From: Natrinema sp. SYSU A 869
GTDB lineage: Archaea > Halobacteriota > Halobacteria > Halobacteriales > Natrialbaceae
Assembly: GCF_019879105.1 (NCBI RefSeq)
Contig: NZ_CP082247.1
Location: 186,001-250,000, forward strand
Reading direction: 5' to 3'
Length of the DNA stretch: 64,000 nt
The notes under the pieces were generated by a model. It worked only from the letters and a program-made list of their open reading frames with translations. It did not search any database and had not been told where the DNA came from. Of this stretch, positions 37,926 to 48,409 are shown one piece after another. Numbering within the stretch: the stretch's first letter is position 1; the number at the start of each line of letters is the position of its first letter. Made by a program: the position numbers and the translations under genes.

Positions 37926-40900
37926 GCGCGGACGATCCCGGACCGACCGAGCACAGCCCCGTTGAGCATCTACCCGGCGTCCCCGACCTTGAGGACCCGC
38001 AATCGTCGACACCGCTGACCGAGGACTTCCGCACGGGGACGGCGAACGATCCCGATGTCGGCGTCGAGAGCGACGAGATGACGACTGTGACGGTCGACGG
38101 TGAGCCCGTTGCGGTCTCGCCGGGATCGACGCTCATCGACGCCCTCGAGACGGTCGACACCGAGTCCGATGTGCCGGCGCTGTGTTACTACGATCGAGAT
38201 ACTGAACAAGCGGACAGTATCGGACCGCGCAGCACCTGTCGCACGTGCATGGTCGAGACGGACGAATACGGCGTCGTTCCGGCGTGTAGCTTCCCGGCCG
38301 AGGACGGTCTCGATGTCGCCACCGATGCAACCGATGCGGAGGAAGCACGGGACGTCAACCTCGACCTCGTTCTCGGGAACCACAACCTGCGATGCACGAC
38401 CTGCGGTCAGAACGGTCGCTGCGAGCTACAGGATACCTCGATCGACCACGGCGTGAACGAGCCTCGATACGGTGTGTTCGATGACCGCGACGCGTACACT
38501 CCTATCGACGACACGTCGGTCATCCAGATCGACCGCAACAAGTGCATCCTCTGTAATCGCTGCGTCGAAGCCTGTAACGACGTGCAGAACGCGGGCGTCC
38601 TCCGGATGTCCGGTAAGGGCGATGACATCCATATCGACTTCCAGAAGCCCGAGGCTGACACGATGGAGGATTCGACTTGCATCTCCTGTGGACACTGCGC
38701 CACCGTCTGTCCGACCGGTTCGCTCGTCGAAGACGGGCTCGTCGACGCGACTACCATTCCGCTACCGGGGTTCACGCAGAAGGTCTCTATTGGCGAGGCA
38801 CAGGAGGGGAGACCCGTCGAGACGGCTGATACAGCCGAAGCGCCGAACCGCGAGGTGCCGGCGTTCGGCGGGGGTGCGCTCGAGGATCAGCCGGACGACG
38901 AGACCCTGCCTGATGACGGGACCTCGCCGGACGCCGAGGCGCTAGATGGCGTCGCGCGATTCATGGCGAAGGCGAAACAGCGAGCGTCGGCGACACCCCG
39001 TCGAGCGACCGAAAAAGCAGTCGAGACGGTCGAGCACGCCGCGGAATCGGTTGCCGAAAAATCGCTGACGATCGGACAGCTTTTCGACGCCGCACAGGTC
39101 GTCAGCGGCGCTCGAAAGCGGAACCTCAGGGTGGCAGATACGACCTGTACCTACTGCGGTGTCGGCTGCCGATTCGAGCTATACGGCAGGGGTGAGGAGG
39201 TCCTTGGCGTCCGTCCCGCTGATCCGGATCAGACGCCGGCCAACGACTTTTCGACCTGCGTGAAAGGAAAGTTCGGCTACGACTACGTCAACTCCGACGG
39301 GCGGCTGACGACACCGCTCATTAAGGAAGACGGAGAGTTCCGTGAGGCCTCGTGGGACGAGGCACTGGACCGCATCGTCGAGCGTCTGACCGACATTCGT
39401 AACGAGTACGGCGCGGACTCACTGGCCGTGACGTCCTCTTCGAAGGCGACCAACGAGGAAAACTTTCTCGCTCAGAAGTTCGCTCGACAGGTGTTAGAGA
39501 CGCCACACGTTGACAACTGTACGCGGCTCTGTCACTCCTCGACAGTCGCCGCACTGAAGCAAACGGTCGGCTTCGGTGCGATGACCAACCGTATTAACGA
39601 GGACATCGGCGAGACCGACTGCTATCTCATCACCGGGTCGAACACGACCGAGAGCCATCCGGTGCTGGCGACACGGATCGTCCAGAACGTCCGAGACGGT
39701 GCCGACCTCGTCGTGTTCGATCCGCGGAAGATGACGATCGCGGACCACGCGGACCAGTATAACCGGACCAAGCCCGGGACGGATATCGCCTGGCTCAACG
39801 GGATGATGCACCATATCATCGAGGAGGACCTCTACGACGAGGAGTTCGTCGAGGAACGTACCAGACACTTCGACGACCTGAAAGAGGTCGTCGAGCCGTA
39901 CACCCCCGAGCAGGTCGAAGAAGTGGCGGACGTCTCGGCATCGGATCTCACGAACGCGGCCGAGACAATCGCGACGTCGGACACCTGCGTCTACGGGTGG
40001 GCGATGGGGCTGACCCAGCACGCACACGGCACGCGAAATGCGCTCGCCATCGCCAATCTGGCGCTGCTTTGTGGGCACATCGGGAAACCCCGATCCGGAC
40101 TCTCACCGTTCCGGGGACAGAACAACGTCCAGGGCGGCGGTGGCGATATGGGACCGATCCCGAACAACCTCCCGGGGTACCAGTCCATCACCGACGACGA
40201 CGTGTTGGACAAGTTCGAGGACTCGTGGGGAGTCCGGCCGCCGGATCAGGTCGGCCTGCGGATCACCGAGATGTTCAGCGCCGTCCCGGGCGTTGAAAAA
40301 ACCGTTGTCGGCAAGTCAGGGACCGACGCGTACGGTGGCGATGATCCCGACGACGGCGAGGAGGAACGCGGTACCGACGATCCCGCCGCCGACGAGGGGT
40401 ACTCCTCTGAGAACACTGACCTGCACGGGATGTACATCATCGGTGAGAATCCCGCCCTGTCCGAACCCGACATTCAGCACGCCGAAGAGGCGCTGTCGGC
40501 GCTCGACTTCCTCGTCGTTCAGGAGCTGTTCATGACCGAGACGGCAAAACACGCCGACGTGGTGTTACCGGCGGCGTCCATGGCTGAGAAGTATGGCACC
40601 GTCACGAACACCGAGCGGCGGATCCAGCTCGTCCGGCCGGCCGTCGAGTCTCCGGGCGAGGCCCGCACGGACGCCGCCATCCTCCGGGACCTCGTCGGTC
40701 GGATGGGATTCGACTGGGAGTACGAGAGCCCCGCCGACGTGATGGACGAGATTAACGACCTCACGCCCATCTACGGCGGCGTCACCTACGAACGCCTTGA
40801 GGAGAAGGAAGACGGACTCCAGTGGCCGTGCTGGGACGAGACCCATCCCGGGACGCCGTACCTCTACGAAGAGGAGTTCAACTTCGATGACGGGCTCGCA

Positions 40901-41380
40901 CGGTTCGTGCCGACTGACCTGTCCGACGATCTGCATCCGGTGCCGTCCGAGGAGTATCCGTTCACGCTCACCACCGGGCGAGTACTCTACCACTGGCATA
41001 CGGGGTCGATGACGCGCCGAGGGATCGCGTCGATGAAGCAGGTTCCCGAGAGCTTCGTCACTATCCATCCGGACGCGGCCGACCGACTCGGCATCGAGGA
41101 CGACGAGTACGTCCGCGTCGAGTCGGATCAGGGTGAAATAATCGTGAAGGCGAACGTCGAGGAAACGTCGGGTCCAGACGTACTCTTCATTCCGATGCAC
41201 TTCGTCCACGGTGCCGTCAATATTCTGACAAAAGAAGAGTTCGACCCGCAGAGCAAGATTCCGGAGTACAAGGTGACAAACGTTGATGTAGAGCCGCTCG
41301 GAGCGGATCCTGCTGTGGAGCCGACATCGCCCGAAGACTTGGCCGGCGACGAATCCGAGTCCCTCGCAGGCGACGACTGA
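37922..41380 (+). CDS. Formate dehydrogenase catalytic subunit with NuoG-like N-terminus
   Basis: 1152 residues. The N-terminus carries a 2Fe-2S domain (ALCYYDRDT...STCRTCMVET...PACSF), the HxxxCxxCxxxxxC cluster (NHNLRCTTCGQNGRC), and two 4Fe-4S sites (CILCNRCVEAC, CISCGHCATVCP). After a flexible acidic linker (about 290-380) comes the molybdopterin domain with CTYCGVGC at about residue 410. The Mo-ligand is Cys in DNCTRLCHSSTVAAL; Sec is not used. The C-terminal MGD-binding domain (VLYHWHTGSMTRRG) completes it. It oxidises formate to CO2 in the cytoplasm and passes electrons through its clusters to the NuoF-like partner. An insert of about 40 acidic residues (YGGDDPDDGEEERG) is halophile-specific. 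Confidence 0.88.
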   Translation: MSADDPGPTEHSPVEHLPGVPDLEDPQSSTPLTEDFRTGTANDPDVGVESDEMTTVTVDGEPVAVSPGSTLIDALETVDTESDVPALCYYDRDTEQADSIGPRSTCRTCMVETDEYGVVPACSFPAEDGLDVATDATDAEEARDVNLDLVLGNHNLRCTTCGQNGRCELQDTSIDHGVNEPRYGVFDDRDAYTPIDDTSVIQIDRNKCILCNRCVEACNDVQNAGVLRMSGKGDDIHIDFQKPEADTMEDSTCISCGHCATVCPTGSLVEDGLVDATTIPLPGFTQKVSIGEAQEGRPVETADTAEAPNREVPAFGGGALEDQPDDETLPDDGTSPDAEALDGVARFMAKAKQRASATPRRATEKAVETVEHAAESVAEKSLTIGQLFDAAQVVSGARKRNLRVADTTCTYCGVGCRFELYGRGEEVLGVRPADPDQTPANDFSTCVKGKFGYDYVNSDGRLTTPLIKEDGEFREASWDEALDRIVERLTDIRNEYGADSLAVTSSSKATNEENFLAQKFARQVLETPHVDNCTRLCHSSTVAALKQTVGFGAMTNRINEDIGETDCYLITGSNTTESHPVLATRIVQNVRDGADLVVFDPRKMTIADHADQYNRTKPGTDIAWLNGMMHHIIEEDLYDEEFVEERTRHFDDLKEVVEPYTPEQVEEVADVSASDLTNAAETIATSDTCVYGWAMGLTQHAHGTRNALAIANLALLCGHIGKPRSGLSPFRGQNNVQGGGGDMGPIPNNLPGYQSITDDDVLDKFEDSWGVRPPDQVGLRITEMFSAVPGVEKTVVGKSGTDAYGGDDPDDGEEERGTDDPAADEGYSSENTDLHGMYIIGENPALSEPDIQHAEEALSALDFLVVQELFMTETAKHADVVLPAASMAEKYGTVTNTERRIQLVRPAVESPGEARTDAAILRDLVGRMGFDWEYESPADVMDEINDLTPIYGGVTYERLEEKEDGLQWPCWDETHPGTPYLYEEEFNFDDGLARFVPTDLSDDLHPVPSEEYPFTLTTGRVLYHWHTGSMTRRGIASMKQVPESFVTIHPDAADRLGIEDDEYVRVESDQGEIIVKANVEETSGPDVLFIPMHFVHGAVNILTKEEFDPQSKIPEYKVTNVDVEPLGADPAVEPTSPEDLAGDESESLAGDD

Positions 41381-41399
41381 TCGCGCTCACCTTCGGGCT

Positions 41400-41660
41400 T
41401 GTTCTCGTTCTGACCGGCGGACGCAGCCCACTGGGCGGCCGTCAGTCACGTCTTTGATGTGGACGAGGTAAAACAGCCCCCGAGTCGCTCAAGCAGTGCA
41501 ACGGGGTCGTGGCCTGCTACAGCCGCCCACCCAACATCGAGTTCGATCGCGAGGCCGCCGTCGGTCTCGTCGATGCTGTCTCCTACCGTACGCCAGTGAG
41601 ACACACAATCGACAATGGTGGGTTTGCAGTCTTCTTCGCCGTCATACCGTGCGAAGCGAG
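41400..41660 (-). pseudogene. Fragment of a sugar-phosphate isomerase/epimerase-like gene
   Basis: The minus frame reads GGLAIELDVGWAAVAGHDPV and ALLERLGG. One base over it continues VHIKDVTDG. This is the metal-binding strand region (ELDVGWA, HIKD) of xylose-isomerase-like TIM barrels. The N-terminal half and the end are missing and the frame is shifted near 41475, so it is a remnant. Confidence 0.4.
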
Positions 41661-41734
41661 ATGATCGACTGCTTCGAAACGTCTCGAGCGTGCGAGTGCC
41701 GTCTCTCCGTTGCCCTCTCGCTCTCCAGGATTCG

Positions 41735-42439
41735 TTATCGATGCTTTCCGATATCTCGTGAGTGTAGTTCGTCCTCAGCCCGCCACGTTCGTGGTCGCAC
41801 GGCGATGAAGACTGCAACGAGATACAGTGCGACGATGATACCAGTCACGAGGAGGCCGGGTATCGCTCCGATGGAGGCACTGGTCGGCCACGGCGTCGTT
41901 ACGAATGCGGTGATTCGGATCGCCCACGCACTCAACATAATCGTGAAGAGCAGTAAGTAGATCCGGCGGAGGCGATGCGCAATCGCTTCCTCTCTCGTGA
42001 TCTTGATAACGGGTGTGCGGTAGTCTTGGCTCAACGTCTCCCGCCATGACGGTTCCTCGAGCCCCGCGGACGGATCTAAGCCGTACGCAAAGACGTTTTT
42101 CTGGAGTATCCGAACGCGTCCGCGCCAGAGATCGTAGCCGCGATACCGCTGTGCCTCCATGATCAAGAACGCAGCCAATGCCGCTACTCCCAATAAGAGG
42201 ATGTAATGTGGTCGATTGCGGCCTGAAAAGCCCCATGTGAGGACCCCGCTCATGACGATAACCGCCCAGTTTGACGTCCGGTCGAGCCGTTCACGCCAAA
42301 ATTTCATTCGGTGGATCTCGCCACGGTAGAGGTGTGCCATCGACGAACTCGGTGCCATTTCTTCCTCTAATAGTCCCTCACCGACTTCGCGGTGTTCAGC
42401 GTCACCGGGGTCGATATCTTTCGCTGATTTTTGGGCCAT
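41735..42439 (-). CDS. DUF2270 family membrane protein
   Basis: 234 residues. The conserved core SSSMAHLYRGEIHRMKFWRE, then RLDRTSNWAVIVMSGVLTW, is the DUF2270 signature as I know it. Two helices around residues 60-95 and two near 165-220 place it in the membrane, with a basic loop (RYRGYDLWRGRVRILQKN) between. Function unknown. It is transcribed alone and precedes an isomerase remnant. Confidence 0.75.
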   Translation of the reverse strand: MAQKSAKDIDPGDAEHREVGEGLLEEEMAPSSSMAHLYRGEIHRMKFWRERLDRTSNWAVIVMSGVLTWGFSGRNRPHYILLLGVAALAAFLIMEAQRYRGYDLWRGRVRILQKNVFAYGLDPSAGLEEPSWRETLSQDYRTPVIKITREEAIAHRLRRIYLLLFTIMLSAWAIRITAFVTTPWPTSASIGAIPGLLVTGIIVALYLVAVFIAVRPRTWRAEDELHSRDIGKHR

Positions 42440-43338
42440 CGCAGCGATACGCTTTCAACGACCGGGGTAATAGAAGGTATCTCTGGGCCGCTCTAATCGC
42501 GTTCGGTGCTCGACCGCGTCGCCTCGAGCGCTATCCGGGTTCGAGTTCCGGGGCGCTCCCTGTCCGCATTCAGCGGCCGCTGAGACTTCATCGACGAGAG
42601 CGATACGTCTGGATTGACTAGGACGCCGTCGAAGCCGTCGCGGCTATTGACTGGTATGGGCATCTCTGCTCGAGTACAGTCCATCGTCGCAAAACCCGAT
42701 CCGTTGATCGCTGAAATCGGGACCGGGTTTCGTTCGTCGCAGTGTGTCAGACGGCGAATGCGTGGAGCCACGATTCAGTAGTTGATGGTCTCGCGTGGCT
42801 GAAGCAGTTTGAAAACGAAGGTGTGTGGAATTCTGTCTCTTTAAATATCTTTTAAGGAGTGTTTCCACTTCCTCGGGTTTCGTATCGAAATCGGAGTCCT
42901 CGTCGATTGAGCGCTGACTGCCGATATCTCGCTTCATCCACAAGAAAAACGGCGTGTTCGATGTTATAGTTCTCGATTAGCTCTCGCAGGACCATTTCCG
43001 TTCGGTATTGTAGTCGTCGAAACGTTCGGAGAGTCGCCATCGATCGGCTGTAAACCGCGCCTGAAAATCCAGTCGTGAACGGTCTTCCACGATCATACGA
43101 TACCATACTACTCTGATTCTATGACTATAATCGAAAGCGATAATTCAGCGGGATGGAGTCGGATGCTGAGAGCGAAACCGTCGAAAGTATCCTCGCGAAT
43201 GCACTCGATGTCGGCGGTGTTCTCACCGATGAGTTCGGCAGGCTGACTTTCTCATGTATCCGTGCGATACTCTCCAATCTCCGAATCGTCCCAATACCAC
43301 GACTTATCGCGGATCGATCTGTTCGATCCTAGAATCAG
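42440..43338. other. Intergenic with transposase remnant
   Basis: On the minus strand at about 42850-43106 the frame reads RTEMVLRELIENYNIEHAVF, LVDEARYRQSALNRRGLRFR and YETRGSGNTP, matching the segment around the second Asp of an IS6-like halophile transposase (compare HDVSGAVFLVDDDTLL at 48690). Nothing certain is seen at 42440-42850 or 43110-43338. Confidence 0.45.
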
Positions 43339-44325
43339 CTACTGATACCCATGACCATTGAGTTGGCCAGAATCAAACACGTCTCGGATTGTACAGTCCG
43401 GTTGCTGTGACAGGGCTACCAAGAGTTTGAGTCGAGCCTTGTGAGCGGGAAGGTTCGACGCGAACAGGACGCCCGTTTCCTCGAGAACTGCGGCTCCTCC
43501 TTCGGAACCGTACACTGGTGAGACGACTCCGTCTCGGCATCTCGTCGTAATGACGACGACAACATCATCGGCAACGGCGTCACCGATGGACTCTGCGACG
43601 TCTGCAGGAACGTTTCCGAGTCCGAGCGTATCGACGATGATTCCGTCGACGCCGCAATCGACGGCATGAGTGATCTGTCTCCCGTTGGTGTCCGTCGAGG
43701 TCGGCACGATCTCGACGGTCGCCGTGACGTCTTGTACGGGGACCGTCACCGACAGGCTCTCGGGCCGACGGTAGAACCAGAGGCCATCCGGTGTTCGTTC
43801 AGCGACCGGCCCGTAGTCGCCCGAATCGTACGCATCGGGATTGCTACTGTGGTCTTTCGTCACTGGTCGTGCCGCGTGAAGACGGTCGTTGAAGAAGACG
43901 TAGGTTCCCGTCTGCACGTGATCATGACTCGCTGTGGCGAGAGCCCCGCGAAGGTTTGCCGGTCCGTCGGGACTACGGCTATCGTACGGTCGTTGCGCCC
44001 CAGTGAGGACGACCGGAACGTCTACGTCAAGCACGAGATCGAGGTAGTACGCGGTCTCTTCGATCGTATCCGTCCCGTGGAGGACGACTACCCCATCGAC
44101 GCCGCCGGCGACGGCTCGAATGCGATCACTCAGCGCCACGAGGTCGTCGATCGTCAGTTCCGAACTCGGGGACTGTGTGAGTTGTTCCGGTTCGACATCG
44201 ACGTGATCGAAACTCTCCGGGTAGGCCCGCACTAACTCCCGTACTGACTCGGTCGGGACCGTTCCGGTTTCGCTCGAGGTACTCGCGATCGTGCCACCGG
44301 TCGCGATGACGGAGACAGTTGGCAT
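43339..44325 (-). CDS. L-asparaginase
   Basis: 328 residues from MPTVSVIATGGTIAS; a longer frame to 44460 is not typical. Both catalytic threonine motifs are present: ATGGTIASTSSETG and VVLHGTDTIEETAYYL. TGAQRPYDSRSPDGPANL is also conserved. It hydrolyses asparagine to aspartate and ammonia; no signal peptide, so cytoplasmic. It lies downstream of an NhaC-type antiporter and an IclR regulator on the same strand, suggesting a small amino-acid-use unit, although the 166-bp gap leaves co-transcription open. Confidence 0.85.
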   Translation of the reverse strand: MPTVSVIATGGTIASTSSETGTVPTESVRELVRAYPESFDHVDVEPEQLTQSPSSELTIDDLVALSDRIRAVAGGVDGVVVLHGTDTIEETAYYLDLVLDVDVPVVLTGAQRPYDSRSPDGPANLRGALATASHDHVQTGTYVFFNDRLHAARPVTKDHSSNPDAYDSGDYGPVAERTPDGLWFYRRPESLSVTVPVQDVTATVEIVPTSTDTNGRQITHAVDCGVDGIIVDTLGLGNVPADVAESIGDAVADDVVVVITTRCRDGVVSPVYGSEGGAAVLEETGVLFASNLPAHKARLKLLVALSQQPDCTIRDVFDSGQLNGHGYQ

Positions 44326-44491
44326 ATGTCGTACTGTCCGAACGAAACGTATACCGGTTATGATTAGCCGCGACCGCAGAGATGACGGACCGTTTGTGCC
44401 GGTATCGGGTACCAGGAAGTCGCTTGACACCTGAACCCACTCCCCTTCGATCTGCGTCAAAACGCTGCAACGGAAACAAATGACACGCCGG

Positions 44492-46261
44492 TTAGAAGCC
44501 GAACGTTACGAACGTAAAGACGAGACAGAGATACGCGATAACGATACCGACTGCGGTTAGCGGGATCGATTCGACGAAATTGTACCGTCCGTTGATCTGC
44601 GTTTCGTCGGTTTGGGTTCCGTTCTCGATTGCATCGACGTCGATTTCTCCGTTATCGATGGCATCAGTAGTCGGCATGACTTCGGGGAGATTCTTGCGGC
44701 GAGCATCGAGTTTGTTCAGCGCGACGACAGCGGCTGCGGTGAGGACGACTGACAGCGGGAGCAACACCAGTGCCGACGTCACACCGACCGCGTACAGGAG
44801 CAACATCAGCACTGTCACGCCGGCCGCAGTCATCGCGAATGGGGCCTGCGTCGTCACGTGATCGATGTGATCCGAACCGGCGAAGATCGAGGACATGACG
44901 GTGGTATCGCTGATCGGTGAGACGTGGTCGCCCCAGATTGCGCCGCCGAACAGGACTCCCATGAGGACCGGGAGGATAGACAGTCCAGACAGTTCGTAGC
45001 CGAGTGGAATCGCCAGCGGCGTCAAGATCGCCATGGTCCCCCACGACGTTCCCGTCGTGAACGCGATGAACATCGCCGCGACGAAGATGAGAAGCGGCAG
45101 GAACGAGCCAGGGATGCCGCTGTCGACCATGATGTCGACGATATACTGCGCGGTCCCGACCTGTTCGGCTGCGTGACCAATGCTCCACGCGAGGACGATA
45201 ATCGCGGCCGCGATCATCATCGTCTTGAAACCGCTAATCACGGTATCGCTCGCCTCCTCGAGATCCATGGTTCCGAAGCCGACGGCACCAAGCATGCCGA
45301 CGGCCAGGAACGCGAACGAGCCGTACAGAAGTCCGAGTGCGACATCGGTTTCCTGGAACGCGGTCGCGATGTCGACGCCAGATTGGTGGCCGCCACCGAG
45401 CCACCACATCGAGACGAGCCCGACGATCAGCAGAGACAAAATCGGCGCGAAGAAATTGATCAGCGTCGGGTTCTTCTCGCTTGGTTCACCGACATCGGTC
45501 GTGATATCCGAGAGCGGCGTCGCGTCATCTCGGTGCGTCTTCTTCTCTTTGCGCGAACGCCACTCGGCGTCCAGCATTGGGCCGTAGAACCGCTGCGTGA
45601 TCGAAATGAACCCGACCATGAAGAACGCCAGGAAACAGTAGATGTTCCACGGAATGCTCTGCAAGAAGAGTCCGAACGCGGTAATTCCGACTTCTTCGGC
45701 GGTGAACTGGGCGGCCTCGAACCCGACGATGATCATCGAGACTTGATAGCCGATCCAGTTCGACACGGGGCCGAAGGTCGTGACCGGCGAGGTCGTCGAG
45801 TCCAGTACGTAGGCATGCATCTCTCGGGAGGTATTGTTCTCCTGAGATAGTTCGCGAGTCGCGTTCCCGGTCACGATGGTGCTCGTATACGAATCAAAGA
45901 AGATGAAAATCCCGATAAGCCAGGTCAGTATTTGCGAGTCACGGGCGGTATTCACCCGGTGGCCGATCCAGTTTTGAAGCGCAATGATCCCACCCGATTT
46001 GTAAATGAACGCGGCACCGGCACCCATAAACATAATCAGTATGAGGAATTTGGTATCAAACGGCGATCTGACGACTTCGACGATCCAGTCCAGTGACAGC
46101 GCCGTTGCAGCGATCGGATTCCAGTCGGCTATCATCAACGCACCGATCCAGACGCCGGCGAACAGCGACACTAACACCTGCCGCGTGTACATCGCGAGTG
46201 CGATTGCGAGCAGCGGTGGAGCTAGTGAGAGCGCTGCGAACGGCAACGATTCGTATGACAT
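44492..46261 (-). CDS. NhaC family Na+/H+ antiporter
   Basis: 589 residues with at least eleven membrane helices. Motifs of the family: FLILIMFMGAGAAFIYKSGG, FIFFDSYTSTIVTGNATREL and FGGAIWGDHVSPISDTTVMS, the last being the characteristic GDHxSPISDTT segment. A long cytoplasmic loop lies around residues 225-265, and a polar acidic insert near residue 550 precedes a final helix. It exchanges Na+ for H+ or couples Na+ to a small organic acid. The IclR gene is upstream and the asparaginase gene downstream. Confidence 0.85.
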   Translation of the reverse strand: MSYESLPFAALSLAPPLLAIALAMYTRQVLVSLFAGVWIGALMIADWNPIAATALSLDWIVEVVRSPFDTKFLILIMFMGAGAAFIYKSGGIIALQNWIGHRVNTARDSQILTWLIGIFIFFDSYTSTIVTGNATRELSQENNTSREMHAYVLDSTTSPVTTFGPVSNWIGYQVSMIIVGFEAAQFTAEEVGITAFGLFLQSIPWNIYCFLAFFMVGFISITQRFYGPMLDAEWRSRKEKKTHRDDATPLSDITTDVGEPSEKNPTLINFFAPILSLLIVGLVSMWWLGGGHQSGVDIATAFQETDVALGLLYGSFAFLAVGMLGAVGFGTMDLEEASDTVISGFKTMMIAAAIIVLAWSIGHAAEQVGTAQYIVDIMVDSGIPGSFLPLLIFVAAMFIAFTTGTSWGTMAILTPLAIPLGYELSGLSILPVLMGVLFGGAIWGDHVSPISDTTVMSSIFAGSDHIDHVTTQAPFAMTAAGVTVLMLLLYAVGVTSALVLLPLSVVLTAAAVVALNKLDARRKNLPEVMPTTDAIDNGEIDVDAIENGTQTDETQINGRYNFVESIPLTAVGIVIAYLCLVFTFVTFGF

Positions 46262-46455
46262 ACATTCTCTACCCTGTCCGATCTACTATTTCAAACTTTG
46301 AATATGTCTGGGAAAAGTCGCCATCTACGATCGATCGGAGCTATTACTTGCTGAATGTTCAGAAACAGCGCTTTTCAGGGGCCTGAATAGTATACTATCG
46401 CATTATTGGTGGCAGAATATAATTCCTAGTCTGTCGGCTGGGCTGATACACGAGG

Positions 46456-47220
46456 TCAGAGGAGCCCTTGTGAGTCAAGTTCCGCCTCAAAGTCGGGAAC
46501 GACCCGGCGGAGGATATCTGGGAACTCCTGATGGAGATCAGCGTCTTCGATTCTGTAGGCCGGTCCGGAGATCGTGAAACCACCGATAATGTTTCCCGAC
46601 GGGTCCTCGGCGACGGCACCGGCGACTCGCTTACCCGAAATCGACTCCTGATCGTTGATCGCGTAGCCACGCTCTCGGATCCGAGCGAGTTCGCCGTCGA
46701 GTTCCGCTCGAGACGTGATCGTCTGTTCGGTAAGCTGCGGTAGCCCCCATTGATCGGCGATTTGATCGACGCGGGATTCGGGTAGTCGGGCGAGGATCGC
46801 TTTTCCGATTGCCGTGGTATGCATATACTCGTAGTTGTTGAGCCGCGAACTCGGTTTGGCGGAGCTTCCGACCGAGTCGAACAACGTCACGATTCGACCG
46901 TTCTCTTCGATTCCGAAGTCGGACTCCTCGTTCGACCGCTCCGCGAGTTCGATGACGTACTTCCCCGCCAACTCGTATACCTTGCTGCGGTTCCGGACGT
47001 ACATGCCGATATGGTAGAACCGACCACCGAGTCGGTATTCGTCATCGTTGGCGATGACATAGCCGTGTTTTCCGAGGGTGTACAGGTGTTTGTACACTGT
47101 ACTCTCCGACAGATCGAGCGCTGTTGCCAGTTCCACCGGTGTCGCCCCGTCTAATTCCTGAATCGTTTCGATTACCGCTAACGATGTTTCGGTCGTCGTC
47201 AGGAGTTGACTTTTGGTCAT
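46456..47220 (-). CDS. IclR family transcriptional regulator
   Basis: 254 residues from MTKSQLLTTTETSLAV; an upstream in-frame ATG at 47262 is not favoured. The winged helix (GATPVELATALDLSESTVYK, then HLYTLGKHGYVIANDDEYRL) is followed by the IclR effector-binding GAF-like domain (AIGKAILARLPESRVDQI, RERGYAINDQESISG, VAGAVAEDPSGNIIGGFTIS). It lies 195 bp upstream of the NhaC antiporter in the same direction and probably regulates it and the asparaginase. Confidence 0.85.
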   Translation of the reverse strand: MTKSQLLTTTETSLAVIETIQELDGATPVELATALDLSESTVYKHLYTLGKHGYVIANDDEYRLGGRFYHIGMYVRNRSKVYELAGKYVIELAERSNEESDFGIEENGRIVTLFDSVGSSAKPSSRLNNYEYMHTTAIGKAILARLPESRVDQIADQWGLPQLTEQTITSRAELDGELARIRERGYAINDQESISGKRVAGAVAEDPSGNIIGGFTISGPAYRIEDADLHQEFPDILRRVVPDFEAELDSQGLL

Positions 47221-47689
47221 TGATTGGCCATCCTCCGGCGGCCATATAAATCCATGTATCATGGAATGAGGGTTCGATTAGCGTTCCAACTGGTGACTCG
47301 ATCTCATTGTAGATTCATCTCTGTCTCTCTCGAGCAGTCATTCTCTATACCGTCACTACAAATCGTCTTCGGCGCTCGTGAGTTACTACTAACCTAGTGA
47401 ATTTCGCAGCACTATCGGTTCTTCACAGGAATGTGTTACAGGCATATGCTCGTAATTACTTGACCTATTTAGTAGACGACCATACTGGCTACTTGTTCTC
47501 TTATACATAGAATCATCGACTTTGGCGAAGCACTGTTCAGAGGAGGATAGAGTGTGAGACGGTACGATTCACTAATAGCTCATGACAAATAGATGGCTAC
47601 ATTGAATCTCTCAGTGACATTCAAGCGGATTTTCTGGAGCATGCAGTGACCGCGTGAGTTGATGCGGTGGCATATGCAGCACCATCTGT
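47221..47689. other. Intergenic, no gene recognised
   Basis: Upstream region of the IclR gene. AT-rich with TATA-like sequences; no convincing frame. Confidence 0.35.
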
Positions 47690-47960
47690 TCGTGCCCCAC
47701 TTTTGGATACTATCACGTTTTTGGAGAAGTTGATTTAAGCGAGCACGATCAATGGTCAAGAAGTGAGTACGGAAGACCGATCGGCAGCCGACAGATGGGA
47801 GCCGGCCAGATAACAATACACTCGACAGGACGGTGATTCAATTCGACGATCAGCGCTACTAGCTGTACGCCACTATCAGTCTCGATACACGCGAATCTAC
47901 TATATACGGCCCCATTCAACACGTATATCCGTACTGTGAGATAGTTTCGAATGAACGCAA
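47690..47960 (+). pseudogene. IS6-like transposase remnant 1
   Basis: The plus strand reads VIQFDDQRY, a stop, then LYATISLDTRESTIYGPIQH and VYPY. In IS6-like halophile transposases the corresponding stretch is DETVI...RYWLYAAVDPET...HV. The first catalytic Asp region is damaged; stops and shifts are frequent. Confidence 0.4.
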
Positions 47961-48409
47961 AGAGAGACATGGCGTCGTGACGCCGTATTTTTCGTCGATG
48001 TAACTCTATATCTCATCGCTGTGCTTCATTATTACGGGCACCGGATTCGGTACGAAGAACAGAGGAACGGAACGCCACCGAACATCTATTTCAAGAGAGA
48101 TAACGACGAACCTCCTCGCTTTGAAACTGTTTCAAAACCCCGATCCAACAACCACCGAAACATGGGTGAGCAATGCATACTGCTAGAAGCGACTCTGAAC
48201 GATGCCAATCAGTGGGTGGTGTTCAGATACGGATGAAAAGATGAGACGTCGCGCTTTCTGCGTGTCTCTGCTGGAAAACGCTAGCATCAACGGATCTGTC
48301 GACCAGATAGACGTTGATTTTGGGGGAGCAAGAAACAACATCGCGACTACTGATGAAGCTTCGTATTCAGTTCTATTTTGCTTGACTCTCGCTTTCGAAT
48401 ACTGTTTGA
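47961..48409. other. Intergenic, no gene recognised
   Basis: Two short plus-strand frames exist (48021-48236 and 48202-48417), but their composition is not that of haloarchaeal coding DNA. Probably decayed IS sequence between the two remnants. Confidence 0.3.

Noticed and set aside
39490-39540. Selenocysteine formate dehydrogenase
   Set aside because: The Mo-ligand position in NCTRLCHSS is encoded by a Cys codon; no in-frame TGA is present.
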